From contig JAKAEJ010000016.1 of the NCBI GenBank assembly GCA_021818335.1, positions 1 through 38,197 of the forward strand: a DNA stretch of 38,197 nt. Reading direction: 5' to 3'. A program made the position numbers and the translations under genes. Each line of letters begins with the position of its first letter. Positions within the stretch are counted from its first letter, which is position 1. Under the pieces are notes generated by a model. The model made no database searches. It saw nothing but the letters and a program-made list of their open reading frames with translations, and was not told the origin of the DNA. Shown here one piece after another: positions 9,002-17,928 of this stretch. The DNA is from Pseudomonadota bacterium. Lineage in GTDB: Bacteria > Pseudomonadota > Gammaproteobacteria > Xanthomonadales > Rhodanobacteraceae.

Positions 9002-10743
9002 AGGTCGGGCCCGACGCTGATGTGCAGACTGAGGCCATGCGCGTAGCGATCGCCGATCGGGAAGCCGAAGTCGATGCGCATCGGTCCGACCGGCGAAATC
9101 CAGCGCACGCCAAACCCGGCTGCCTGATGCATCTGGAAGCGGGTGCCATCGAACGCATCGCCGCCGTCGACGAAAAGTGCTACCCCCCAGCGGGGCCGGA
9201 AGTAGTGCTCGTAGGTGACGCTCCCCACGAGCAGGTCGCGTCCGCCGACGACAAGGCCTTGTGCGTTGCGCGGCCCGACCGTCTGGTACCCGTAACCGCG
9301 GATCGAGCGATCACCGCCAGCAAAGAAGCGCAATTGCGGGGGCAGTGCGTAGAAATCGCGGACCCACGTGGCGCCGGCATCGCCTCTGGCGATCACCCGA
9401 TCGCGGGTGGTCAGGGAATGGATCCAGGTCCCGTCAAGCAGCAGCTGGGTGAACTGCGTCGTTGAAAGGGGACCCGCTGCGCGGCCGACTGCGCTCACCG
9501 CCCAGCCATTGCGCACGTAGAGGGGATTGACCCCCCGCTTTCTGCCAAGGCCGACCTGAGCGTAAAGCAGCGTGGAGTTGCCGTTTTGTCCGCCTACCTC
9601 GTAGTTGCCGGCAAGGGCATCGAGCGCCAGGCTGCGGCTGAAGCCGCGCCATTGCCGTGACTCACCGACCACGATTCCCAGGCTGCGCGAACGGGACGTG
9701 GCTGTATGGGCATCCAGCCAGTTGGCGCCGAGGTTGAAGAGCCTGTCGTCCTCGCCGGGCCGGGGAATGGTGTACGCGATTCCCGCGGTCTTCAGGCGCT
9801 GCGTCAATAGCGCATTGATCGCGGCGCTATGTCCCCAGCGATTCAGCCAGCGGCGACGAATGCCCCCCTCGATGCCACCCCCCGTATCGGTGCCGTACAG
9901 GAGTCCAGCGGAGTAGACCGTGCGCTTGGCTGGGGCGACCGTGACCATCACCGGCACGACGCGGTTCGTCGCAAGGCCCGGCTCGGGATTGACCTCGACC
10001 ATCGAGAAGTAGTCGGTTCCCGCCAATCGCTGCTGCAACTGCAGCAACGCGTCCTGGCTATAGAAATCCCCTGGCCGCCACGGCACATAGCGCTGCAGCA
10101 TGCGGGGGGCGAATTGGGAGCCCGCAAACCGAACGGCACCCAGCCGATAGCGGGGGCCCGGTGCCCATGCAATCGTCACCGCCGCGTTGTGCGCTACGGT
10201 ATTGACCAGGATTTGGTGGCGGGTGGCCCGGGCATCCAGAAAGCCATCGGCCTGCAGTGCGGCCATCACCGCCCCTTTCGAGCGCGTGTACGCTGCCTGG
10301 TCAAGAATCGCGCCGGCTTGGGGAATGAATGCGCGCAATGCGCGCCGGACCGCCGGCAGCTTCCGGGCGTCGGCAGGCATCTCCAGTGCAAGTGCTGTGA
10401 CCCGTACCGGTTGGCCGGGGTCGATCCGCAGCTCGACGATCCAGTTCTCGCCGTTCGCCTGGCTGCCGGCGGGCCGATATTGGCCGGAGACGATCCGTGC
10501 GTCGAAGTAGCCGTAGGGCTCCAATGCATTGCGGACTTCCGCCGCGGTGTGCGCATAGAGCCTGCGCATCTGAGCCCGGGTGACCTCCCGTCCGGCGTAA
10601 GGCGTCAGCGAAAGGTTGGCGCGAATCGCGTCAGCCAGCGGCTTGTCCACGCCCCGGATTTCGATTTGCACCGATGCATGCGTGATCCGGGGGAGCGAGG
10701 CCAGTAGGGCCATGACCAGCAGGTTTGCATGTGCGTGGCGCAT
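8998..10743 (-). CDS. tamA: TamA, Omp85/BamA-type outer-membrane assembly protein
   Basis: A 581-aa precursor with a signal peptide (MRHAHANLLVMALLASLPRI, ending near THAS), POTRA-like repeats over about residues 25-240, and a C-terminal 16-strand Omp85 barrel. The Omp85 signature appears as RSIRGYGYQTVG, followed by a late segment containing FVDGGDAF and the terminal LSLHISVGPDL. TamA sits in the outer membrane and pairs with TamB. The open frame extends to 10854, but ATG 10743 is chosen because a signal peptide begins exactly there; its ribosome-binding site is weak. It overlaps tamB by 4 bases. The 217 bases upstream, to the end of the sugar-porter gene, presumably hold the promoter, but no clear boxes are seen. 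Confidence 0.92.
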   Translation of the reverse strand: MRHAHANLLVMALLASLPRITHASVQIEIRGVDKPLADAIRANLSLTPYAGREVTRAQMRRLYAHTAAEVRNALEPYGYFDARIVSGQYRPAGSQANGENWIVELRIDPGQPVRVTALALEMPADARKLPAVRRALRAFIPQAGAILDQAAYTRSKGAVMAALQADGFLDARATRHQILVNTVAHNAAVTIAWAPGPRYRLGAVRFAGSQFAPRMLQRYVPWRPGDFYSQDALLQLQQRLAGTDYFSMVEVNPEPGLATNRVVPVMVTVAPAKRTVYSAGLLYGTDTGGGIEGGIRRRWLNRWGHSAAINALLTQRLKTAGIAYTIPRPGEDDRLFNLGANWLDAHTATSRSRSLGIVVGESRQWRGFSRSLALDALAGNYEVGGQNGNSTLLYAQVGLGRKRGVNPLYVRNGWAVSAVGRAAGPLSTTQFTQLLLDGTWIHSLTTRDRVIARGDAGATWVRDFYALPPQLRFFAGGDRSIRGYGYQTVGPRNAQGLVVGGRDLLVGSVTYEHYFRPRWGVALFVDGGDAFDGTRFQMHQAAGFGVRWISPVGPMRIDFGFPIGDRYAHGLSLHISVGPDL

Positions 10744-10960
10744 CGTGCGAATTGGATCGGTTCCTTGCCCCGAGTCGAGCCGCGAGGGTACTCCAGGCGG
10801 CAGTTGCCCTCGCCCGACGGCACGGACCGCCATGCTGGCACGCTGCCCGTGCATGCGGGCTCCCGGAGCGCGGGGTTGCCACGCTGCCCAGGTGTCTCGG
10901 GTTCAACGCCACGCGACGGACCCGCGCGCGGATCCATCGCGGCTGGCTTCCGCACCGTGT

Positions 10961-12349
10961 TTACTGGCCGATACGGCGAAGCGGCTTGCCTTCCATGAGG
11001 TTGCGCTCGATCTTCTCCAGCGTGACGCCCTTGGTTTCCGGGACCAGGGCCCAGGTGAAAAGGATGAATGCCGCATTGAAGGCTGCATACAACCAGAACG
11101 TCTGGGCGTGTCCGAAATGGTTGAGTAGCGTCAGGAACGTGGCGCCGACAATGAAGGTGCCCACCCAGTTCGTGACCGTGGAAACGCCGATGCCGAAATC
11201 CCGGCCCTTCAACGGCTGAATTTCCGAGCAGAGCGTCCAGACCAGAGGTCCTGCGGAGAAGGCGAAGCCGACCACGAAGACCAGCAGCATGGCGACGGCC
11301 AGCAAACGTTCCGCCTGCGTTCCCATGCCTGCATGCATCAGCGTCCCGACCACGCCAAGGCCGACGGCCATGACCACGAACCCGGCGTAAAGGATGGGTC
11401 GGCGTCCCCAACGGTCGACAAAACCGATCGCGATGAAGGTGGCCAGAACGTTGGTCAGGCCGACGATGGCGGTGAACCACATTTGTGCGCTGGTGGCGTA
11501 ACCGAGGTCCTGGAAAATGCGAGGTGCGTAATACATGACCACGTTGATGCCGGTCAGCTGCTGGACAACCTGCAATAGGACCCCCAGCCCAACAGAACGG
11601 CGGAAATTGCGATTTTCCATGAAGAGGCGCAAGCCCGACTGCGGTGTTTGCAACTGGGCCTCGATTTCGACGACCTCGCGTGTCGCGATCGCGTCATCAC
11701 CACGCAAATTGCGCAGAACTGTCGTGGCATCGCGGGAACGCCCGCGCAGGACGAGCCATCGAGGACTTTCCGGCAGTCCCAGAACGCCAAGCAGGAACAG
11801 CGCTCCGGGCAGGGCGATGATGCCCAGCATCCAACGCCAGCTTTCCGTATAGCTGAAGGCAAGGTCGGAGAGGAAGGCCACGAAGATGCCGATCGTGATC
11901 ATCAACTGGTACGTGGAAATCATGGCGCCACGCTTGTCCTCGGGCGCGATCTCGGCGAGATAGAGCGGCGCCGTGAACGCCGCCACGCCGATGGCCAGTC
12001 CGAGGGCAATGCGCGCCGCAATCAGAGACTCGGGCGACCAGGACGCGGCACAAGCGAGGGATCCGACGACAAACAGCGCTGCGCTGAAGACCAGCGAGCG
12101 CTTGCGGCCGAAGTGTCCGGACAGCCACCCGGCGCATGCGGCGCCCACGGCTGCACCGAACATCATGCTGCTGACGATGTGTTCGAGCACCCGATCGCTG
12201 ACCGCAAATTCGCGCTGGATGAACTGCTGGGCACCTGAAATCACGCCGACATCGAGGCCGAACATCAAGCCAGCCAGCGCTGCCAGCAAGGCGACATAGG
12301 CGGCGTGGCGGCGCGCCTGCGCGCCCGGACCCGCTGTGGTGTTGCTCAT
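10961..12349 (-). CDS. Sugar-porter-family MFS transporter (sugar:H+ symporter)
   Basis: A 462-aa protein with 12 predicted membrane helices and sugar-porter signatures: GLMFGLDVGVISGA in helix 1, GRKRSLV after helix 2, PESPRWLVLRGR before the central loop, DRWGRRPILYAG, and PETKGVTLEKIE at the C-terminus. This places it with XylE/GalP/glucose-type proton symporters of the inner membrane. ATG 12349 is chosen because AGAGGA lies 6 bases upstream; the next upstream ATG (12355) would overlap that site. It is divergent from the GH13 gene at 12558, and the shared intergenic region carries one copy of the 14-bp operator. This suggests import of glucose or maltose-type sugars under the same control. 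Confidence 0.92.
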   Translation of the reverse strand: MSNTTAGPGAQARRHAAYVALLAALAGLMFGLDVGVISGAQQFIQREFAVSDRVLEHIVSSMMFGAAVGAACAGWLSGHFGRKRSLVFSAALFVVGSLACAASWSPESLIAARIALGLAIGVAAFTAPLYLAEIAPEDKRGAMISTYQLMITIGIFVAFLSDLAFSYTESWRWMLGIIALPGALFLLGVLGLPESPRWLVLRGRSRDATTVLRNLRGDDAIATREVVEIEAQLQTPQSGLRLFMENRNFRRSVGLGVLLQVVQQLTGINVVMYYAPRIFQDLGYATSAQMWFTAIVGLTNVLATFIAIGFVDRWGRRPILYAGFVVMAVGLGVVGTLMHAGMGTQAERLLAVAMLLVFVVGFAFSAGPLVWTLCSEIQPLKGRDFGIGVSTVTNWVGTFIVGATFLTLLNHFGHAQTFWLYAAFNAAFILFTWALVPETKGVTLEKIERNLMEGKPLRRIGQ

Positions 12350-12557
12350 CGGCATTCCTCTCGTTGGCTGCGAACGCGGCGTTCGCAGGTGGCCGCGTTT
12401 ATAGCCCAGCAGGGGCCTCGCGCGCACGCTGCACTACTGAATACGTATGCAACGCCGTCGGCTCATCCGGCGCGGGCGGCTACAGTGCACGGCGCGTGGC
12501 CGTTGGCCATGCACGGACTGCAGTTGCCTGGCGGGTGCCGGGTCAAACGGGGAGCGC
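12350..12557. promoter_or_regulatory. Divergent promoter region, sugar-porter MFS / GH13
   Basis: These 208 bases separate two divergent sugar genes and must contain both promoters. A single copy of the 14-bp operator sits close to the middle, 88 bases from the MFS start and 106 from the GH13 start, so one bound repressor could affect both genes. The sequence upstream of GH13 ends in a GGGGAG ribosome-binding site. I could not assign -35 and -10 boxes with confidence. Confidence 0.65.
12438..12451 (+). promoter_or_regulatory. Putative LacI-family operator, copy 1
   Basis: TGAATACGTATGCA. The core ATACGTAT is a perfect palindrome centred on CG, the usual geometry of LacI-family operators, flanked by TG and CA. 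The identical 14-mer recurs at 14250-14263 and, inverted, at 32958-32971, each time next to a carbohydrate gene. The assignment to the LacI-type protein at 23956-25071 is inference. Confidence 0.8.
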
Positions 12558-14252
12558 ATGAACGTCGAGGTTCGGGCAGCACGGCCATCACGGAGTCAGG
12601 CGGCGGGGACCAGTGGTCCTGGCCGTCTAGCGCAACCATGGTGGCGCGGAGCCGTGATCTACCAGATCTACCCGCGGAGTTTCCTCGACAGCGACGGCAA
12701 TGGGGTGGGCGACCTTCCCGGCATCCTGGCCCGATTGGATTACATCGCCAGCCTGGGTGTCGACGCGATTTGGATTTCACCGTTCTTCAAGTCGCCCATG
12801 GCGGATTTTGGCTACGACATTGCCGAATATCGCGCCGTTGATCCGCTCTTCGGGACCCTGTCGGATTTCGACCGCTTGCTCGCCGCCGCCCATGCACGCA
12901 ACCTGCGGGTCATCATCGACCAGGTACTGAGCCACACGTCCATCGAGCACGCGTGGTTCCGAGCCAGTCGTGAGAGCCGCGACAACCCCAAGGCCGATTG
13001 GTACGTGTGGGCTGACCCGCTTCCCGACGGGACCCCGCCCAACAACTGGCTGTCGATTTTCGGCGGACCCGCGTGGACGTGGGAGCCGCGCCGGCAGCAG
13101 TACTACCTCCACAACTTCCTTGACGCGCAGCCAGACCTCAATTTCCACCATCCCGATGTTCGCGTGGCGGTCTTGGACAATGTCCGCTTCTGGCTCGAGC
13201 GCGGCGTCGATGGCGTGCGCCTCGATGCAATCAACTTCTGCTTCCATGACGCGCAGCTCAGGAATAACCCGCCCAAGCCGGAGCATGCACGCAGCGGGCG
13301 CGGTTTCAGCTCGGATAATCCCTACGCCTACCAGTATCACCGTTACGACAACACGCAACCGGAGAACATCCCGTTCCTGCAGGAGTTGCGGGCGCTGCTC
13401 GACAGCCATCCGGGCAGCGTCGCTCTGGGTGAGATCTCTTCGGAGGATTCCCTGGCGACGATGGCCGAATACACGCAGCCGGGCAGGCTGCATATGGGTT
13501 ACAGCTTCGAACTGCTGACCGAGGACCATTCCGCTGCCCACATCCGGGCGACGGTCGAGAATCTCGAACGGGTCTTGGGGGCCGGGTGGCCCTGCTGGGC
13601 CATTTCCAACCATGACGTCGCCCGCGTGGCGACCCGCTGGGGCGGGCCGGCGCCCTGCGCGGCGCAGATCGCGCAATTGACTGCTGTCGCGCTCTGCCTG
13701 CGTGGATCAGTTTGTGTTTATCAGGGCGAGGAATTGGGCTTGCCCGAGGCCGAAGTCCCCTTCGAGTCATTGCGGGACCCCTATGGGATTGCCTTCTGGC
13801 CGAATTTCAAGGGTCGCGACGGGTGCCGTACGCCGATGCCCTGGGATGAGGGCGAGCAGGCGGGCTTCACCAGTGGCCAGCCGTGGCTGCCCATTCCGCC
13901 GCTGCATCGCCATCTCGCCGTATCGCGGCAGGAGAGTGACCTCCAGTCGCCGTTGCAGCGGTTTCGCCGCTTCGTCCATTGGCGTAAGCAACAACCCTTG
14001 CTGTGCTGGGGATCCGTGCGAATGCTGGACCTGCCCGAGCCCTTGCTGGGGTTTGTCCGGGCAGATGGCGGAAGCGAAATGCTGGCGCTGTTCAATCTGG
14101 GCCCGATGCCCCTTCAAATGGATTTGCCGCCTGGTGACTGGCAGGCCTTGTCGCCCGAGGGCCTCGACGCGGGCGTCGTCGAAACGGCCGGGCGCGCGGC
14201 CCGATTGCCGGCGTATGGGACGGTTTTCGCGTGCCGGCGGGAAGGGCGATGA
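12558..14252 (+). CDS. GH13 alpha-glucosidase (oligo-1,6-glucosidase-like), cytoplasmic
   Basis: A 564-aa GH13 enzyme starting with the typical WWRGAVIYQIYPRSFLDSDG block (from about residue 28). The catalytic residues are readable: nucleophile Asp223 in GVRLDAINF, acid/base Glu292 in ALGEISSED, and Asp353 in SNHDVARV. The general layout, length and absence of a signal peptide match cytoplasmic alpha-glucosidases close to Xanthomonas XgtA (GH13 subfamily 23), which cleave maltose-type disaccharides and can transfer glucose. ATG 12558 follows GGGGAG; the open frame reaches back to 12447 but the extra N-terminus is not family-like. The TGA stop forms the first three bases of operator copy 2. 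The likely role is final hydrolysis of imported maltose or small maltodextrins. Confidence 0.93.
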   Translation: MNVEVRAARPSRSQAAGTSGPGRLAQPWWRGAVIYQIYPRSFLDSDGNGVGDLPGILARLDYIASLGVDAIWISPFFKSPMADFGYDIAEYRAVDPLFGTLSDFDRLLAAAHARNLRVIIDQVLSHTSIEHAWFRASRESRDNPKADWYVWADPLPDGTPPNNWLSIFGGPAWTWEPRRQQYYLHNFLDAQPDLNFHHPDVRVAVLDNVRFWLERGVDGVRLDAINFCFHDAQLRNNPPKPEHARSGRGFSSDNPYAYQYHRYDNTQPENIPFLQELRALLDSHPGSVALGEISSEDSLATMAEYTQPGRLHMGYSFELLTEDHSAAHIRATVENLERVLGAGWPCWAISNHDVARVATRWGGPAPCAAQIAQLTAVALCLRGSVCVYQGEELGLPEAEVPFESLRDPYGIAFWPNFKGRDGCRTPMPWDEGEQAGFTSGQPWLPIPPLHRHLAVSRQESDLQSPLQRFRRFVHWRKQQPLLCWGSVRMLDLPEPLLGFVRADGGSEMLALFNLGPMPLQMDLPPGDWQALSPEGLDAGVVETAGRAARLPAYGTVFACRREGR

Positions 14253-14263
14253 ATACGTATGCA
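14250..14263 (+). promoter_or_regulatory. Putative LacI-family operator, copy 2 (overlaps the GH13 stop codon)
   Basis: Exact copy of TGAATACGTATGCA, 126 bases upstream of the TonB-dependent receptor start. The first three bases are the stop codon of the GH13 gene. Its position implies that the receptor has its own regulated promoter rather than depending only on read-through from GH13. Confidence 0.8.
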
Positions 14264-14279
14264 CGGACCTTCCGTCCGT
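14263..14279 (+). other. Short inverted repeat between GH13 and the TonB receptor
   Basis: ACGGAC-CTTCC-GTCCGT forms a perfect 6-bp stem with a 5-base loop and starts on the last base of operator copy 2. Only a weak T-rich stretch follows (TTCT), so it would be at best a weak terminator for GH13; it could also be a 5'-leader hairpin or an extra protein site for the receptor gene. Confidence 0.4.
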
Positions 14280-14389
14280 TCTCCACACGCCTACCATGCC
14301 ATTGCGCCCGCATTGCGGCGCCGTGACACCCCGATGACAACGCATCGCCACACGCACGATTTGCTCAACTGCAGTTCCCGGAGGGGGAA

Positions 14390-17281
14390 ATGATTCAGCT
14401 CAAGCGCAACGTACTTGCCATGGCCCTGGCGTCAACGCTGGGTGTGGCTGCATTCGGTATGGCCCAAGCTGCTCCGGCGCCGATGCCGGCAGCAGGCAAC
14501 AACGCATCGGCCCCAACGCAAGCCGACGCCCCACAGGACACAGGATCGGCCTCGAGCCAACGCTCGAATCGGGCCGCGAAGGAGAAGAAAGCCAAGGAAT
14601 TGGGCATGGTGCAGGTGACCGGCTTCGTCAGCAGCATCACCAATTCGACTGCGATCAAGCGCTATTCGACGGAAATCGTCGAGGCCGTTTCCGCGGAGCA
14701 GATCGGCAAGTTGCCGGGCGTCAGCATCGCCGACACTCTTGGGCGCCTGCCCGGACTGGCGGTGCAGACCCTGAACGGACGACCGCAGGTCGTCACGATC
14801 CACGGATTCGGCCCTGATTTCAGCACGGCGCTGATGAATGGCAACGAGCAGGTCAGCACCGGCAACAGCCGTGGCGTCCAGTTCGACCAGTACCCGTCAA
14901 GCTGGTTCAAGAACGTGGTCGTGTACCTCACGCCCAAGGCCAGTCTCATGGGCCAAGGACTGGCGGGTACCGTGGACCTGCAGACCTACAGGCCCCTGGA
15001 CGAAACGCACCGCATCACAGCCGTCAATGCCGGTTATGTCTGGAATAGCCAGTCGACGTTGGCGCCCGGCTTGAGCAACGAGGGCTATCAGGTCAATGGC
15101 ATCTATGTCGACCAGTTCCTCAACGATACGTTCGGCGTCACCCTGGGCGTTGATCTGCAGAAGAATCCGTCGCAGATCGAGCATCAGGCGCCTTGGGGCT
15201 ATCCGAACGCCGGGACTGGCGGACCGCTGGTCATCGGCGGATCCAAGAACTACGGCATCTCCGACCTGTTTGGCCGCACCGGATTGCTGGGGACCCTGCA
15301 GTGGCGTCCCAATCGCAATTTCACCAGCACGTTGGACATGACGTACGACAATTTCCGCGAAAACCAGTCGGCGAAGGGCATTGAGTTTCCCTTGTACTGG
15401 AGTGCGGCCCAGTTGCAGCCCGGCTATACGGTCAACAACGGCTTCGTTACGACCGGAACTTACAGCAACGTCAAGGGCGTGATCCGCAACGACTACAACC
15501 GCAATTACGCCCGCGTCTACAACATCGACTGGAACAACCGCTACCGCATCAACGAAAACTGGTCGGCGACCGTGGACGCCAACTACTCGCGGGCAAATCG
15601 GCGCAGTTTCCTGATGGAGTCCTACAGCGGGACGGGCTACAGCGCGGCCAATGGCGCGACCGACACCATTGGGTTCACGGAACTGGGCAGCGGCCTGCTG
15701 TACCTCAATCCATCGCTCAACTACGCCGGCAGCAATATCGTGCTGACGGATCCGCAAGGCTGGGGAGCGGGTGCCAACCCATCGATTGTCCAGGCGGGCT
15801 TCATCAATGCACCACGTACGACCGACTATATCGGTGACTTGCGCGCCAGCCTGAAGCGGGATTTCGACAATGGCCCGTTCTCCAGCGTGCAGTTCGGCAT
15901 TGATCGCAAGACGCGCAACAAGACCTACAACATCGACCAGTACTTCCTGACGCTGCCGAATGGCACCCAGACGTTCGCGACGAGCCCGATCGGCGCGCAG
16001 ACGGCACCGATCCCGACCAGTGCGTTCGTCAATGGCGGCACCTGCGATCCGCTGGCGTTCATGGGCGTCGGCCCGCAGGTCTGCTACGACCCGCTGAGCT
16101 TGCTCAACAGTGGCGCCTACGTGGTGTTCCCGACGGCACTTTCATCGATCGGCGTGCCGCCGAACTGGAGGGTGCATGAGATCGATACCACCCCCTACGT
16201 GCAGTTCAACCTCGATACCCACATTGGTTCGATCCCGGTGACCGGCAATTTCGGCATGCAGGTCGCCCATACGTTGCAAGGATCCGAGGGCCAACGAGTG
16301 ACCGCCGGCAACGCAGGCGCGGGGTCGCAGGTGCAACTGGTGCCGGTGTCGGGTAGTACCAACTACACGCGCTACCTGCCGAGCATGAACCTGATATTCG
16401 GGCTCACCAGCAACACCGACCTGCGTATCAGCGCAGCGCGGGTGATGGCCCGTGCCCGCATGGATCAGATGAGCGCCAGCCTGGGTATCAACACCAACAT
16501 CACGCAGTTGGCCTCGACCAATCCCAACCAGGCCTACTTCAGTGCCAGCGGTGGCAATCCCAAGCTGCTCCCGACTATGGCGAACGACTACAACATCAGC
16601 CTCGAGCATTATTTCGCGGGCAACCAAGGCTATGTCTCGGCGTCGGGGTATTACATTCAGTTGCACGATTACATCAATCCCAATGCCGCCTACCTGGCAG
16701 ATTTTTCGCCATTCATCAGCAGCTACCTGAGCCCTGCGGAACAGCAGCAGCTCGGCACGCCGTATGGCATCGTCTCGGGACCCACCAACGATGGCTACGG
16801 CAACGTCCGCGGTGCCGTGGTCTCGGCGAGTGTGCCGCTGAAGATGCTGACGCCAGTGCTTCGCGGATTCGGCCTGATCGCCAGCGCGAACTACACGAAG
16901 AGCTCGCTGGTCTATGCGGGCAACCCGACGCCAATCACCGTGCCGGGCTTGTCGAAGTGGGTGACGAACCTGACGGCCTACTACCAGATCGGAGGCTTCC
17001 AGGCACGCGTCAGCCGCAACTACCGCAGCAGCTTCCTTGGCGAGGTTGCGGGCATCAGCGCGACGCGCATCCTGCAGACGATCCAGGGTGGCAGCACCTA
17101 CGATGCGCAGGTTAGCTATACCTTCGATCGGGGTCGTTTCAACGGCTTGACCCTCACGCTGCAGGGGTCGAACCTGTCGAACAAGCGGTTCATCACCTAC
17201 CAGAATGGCGATCCCCGGCAAGTGCTCTATTGGGAAAGCTACGGTCGCAGTTACGAGGTACTTGCGTCCTACAAGTTCTGA
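14390..17281 (+). CDS. TonB-dependent outer-membrane receptor, carbohydrate type
   Basis: A 963-aa precursor with a signal peptide (MIQLKRNVLAMALASTLGVA, cut near AQA), then a Pro/Ala/Gln-rich linker and the plug domain (about residues 75-200). Plug motifs are AVSAEQIGKLPGVSIADTLG, RLPGLAVQTLNGRPQVVTIH and GTVDLQT. The rest is a 22-strand barrel ending in the aromatic residue of SYEVLASYKF. No STN signalling domain is present, so it is not a sigma/anti-sigma sensor. The plug style matches receptors found beside CAZymes in Xanthomonas and Caulobacter (for example the maltodextrin receptor MalA). GGAGG lies 5 bases before ATG 14390. Downstream of GH13 and of operator copy 2, it probably imports alpha-glucans; the ligand is inferred from neighbours only. 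Confidence 0.95.
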   Translation: MIQLKRNVLAMALASTLGVAAFGMAQAAPAPMPAAGNNASAPTQADAPQDTGSASSQRSNRAAKEKKAKELGMVQVTGFVSSITNSTAIKRYSTEIVEAVSAEQIGKLPGVSIADTLGRLPGLAVQTLNGRPQVVTIHGFGPDFSTALMNGNEQVSTGNSRGVQFDQYPSSWFKNVVVYLTPKASLMGQGLAGTVDLQTYRPLDETHRITAVNAGYVWNSQSTLAPGLSNEGYQVNGIYVDQFLNDTFGVTLGVDLQKNPSQIEHQAPWGYPNAGTGGPLVIGGSKNYGISDLFGRTGLLGTLQWRPNRNFTSTLDMTYDNFRENQSAKGIEFPLYWSAAQLQPGYTVNNGFVTTGTYSNVKGVIRNDYNRNYARVYNIDWNNRYRINENWSATVDANYSRANRRSFLMESYSGTGYSAANGATDTIGFTELGSGLLYLNPSLNYAGSNIVLTDPQGWGAGANPSIVQAGFINAPRTTDYIGDLRASLKRDFDNGPFSSVQFGIDRKTRNKTYNIDQYFLTLPNGTQTFATSPIGAQTAPIPTSAFVNGGTCDPLAFMGVGPQVCYDPLSLLNSGAYVVFPTALSSIGVPPNWRVHEIDTTPYVQFNLDTHIGSIPVTGNFGMQVAHTLQGSEGQRVTAGNAGAGSQVQLVPVSGSTNYTRYLPSMNLIFGLTSNTDLRISAARVMARARMDQMSASLGINTNITQLASTNPNQAYFSASGGNPKLLPTMANDYNISLEHYFAGNQGYVSASGYYIQLHDYINPNAAYLADFSPFISSYLSPAEQQQLGTPYGIVSGPTNDGYGNVRGAVVSASVPLKMLTPVLRGFGLIASANYTKSSLVYAGNPTPITVPGLSKWVTNLTAYYQIGGFQARVSRNYRSSFLGEVAGISATRILQTIQGGSTYDAQVSYTFDRGRFNGLTLTLQGSNLSNKRFITYQNGDPRQVLYWESYGRSYEVLASYKF

Positions 17282-17305
17282 GTTTTCCACGTGTGCTTGG
17301 GCTAT

Positions 17306-17339
17306 GCCCCGCCGCCCCCGCGGCGGGGCCTTTTTTTTT
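17306..17339 (+). terminator. Strong Rho-independent terminator after the TonB receptor
   Basis: GCCCCGCCGC-CCCC-GCGGCGGGGC is a perfect 10-bp GC stem with a 4-base loop, followed by one C and nine T. It starts 24 bases after the receptor stop codon and is the clearest terminator in the window. It ends the GH13/receptor transcription unit. Confidence 0.95.
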
Positions 17340-17928
17340 GCCGGGAATTCATGCGACACGAGAGCCGGATCGCAGGGGTTCGACGATTTCCGGCGTTGTT
17401 GTGCGGCGCCTGCCGATCCGCGCAGCATCGCGGTGAACCGTCACGCGCGGGTGCCTCGCTGGCCGGGTTGCAGGCAAGCGCCAGCTCTGCGACTTCTAGC
17501 GCCACTTGTGGCGGGCGCTTGAGCCCCGTGAGGACATTGAGCCGGGCCAGATCGGCCTCGTCGGCGATCGGCCAGAACCCAGGATGGAATTCCAACACCC
17601 GGGACAGCCCAGGGAATCAACTGGGACAGAAGCCGGGGCCCGTTCGACGGCGGCGATGTGCACTGCCCCTGCGGGCCTCTGCTGCGGACTTCCGTTATGC
17701 GTAGACCAGCCGCGTCCGGCCCTTTGGCGGCGCTTGGGGCGTTGGATCGAAGGTCCGATGACGCATCCTTCGGCAGGCGGCAGCGTCAAAGGGCCGCCCA
17801 CGTTCTCCGACGCCAACAGGCAGCGAGGTTGGCGGGCTTGCGACGCGTCCGCCCGGTCCAACCTGACGTCCGGCGCGCCGCGCGCGCATGCTCCCTTGCC
17901 GGGGTATCCGGTTGGGATGGCCCCGGGC
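17340..17928. other. 589-base region without a confident gene
   Basis: Between the receptor terminator and the regulator-like gene there is no frame I can assign to a family. The most coding-like stretch is a minus-strand segment (see 17390-17616). The other open frames here are Arg/Pro-rich and look like chance frames of GC-rich DNA. No tRNA, repeat array or mobile-element border was recognised. Confidence 0.5.
17390..17616 (-). pseudogene. Possible gene remnant or small hypothetical protein
   Basis: On the minus strand, below a TGA at 17617-17619, the frame reads a coding-like peptide including FHPGFWPIADEADLARLNVL and TGLKRPPQVALEVAELALA. This has a normal amino-acid mix and strong third-position G/C. 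A GTG at 17598 could start it. Past about 17390 the peptide becomes low quality, and it runs through the receptor terminator (reversed) before stopping at 17302. I do not recognise the family. It could be a decayed gene, a short real gene, or chance. Confidence 0.2.

Noticed and set aside
17376-17390. GGTTCGA-like sequence resembling a tRNA T-arm
   Set aside because: No acceptor stem, anticodon arm or D-arm could be paired around it.
16142-17428. Long minus-strand open frame opposite the TonB receptor
   Set aside because: Antisense to a convincing receptor barrel and it runs through the receptor's terminator; composition is not protein-like.
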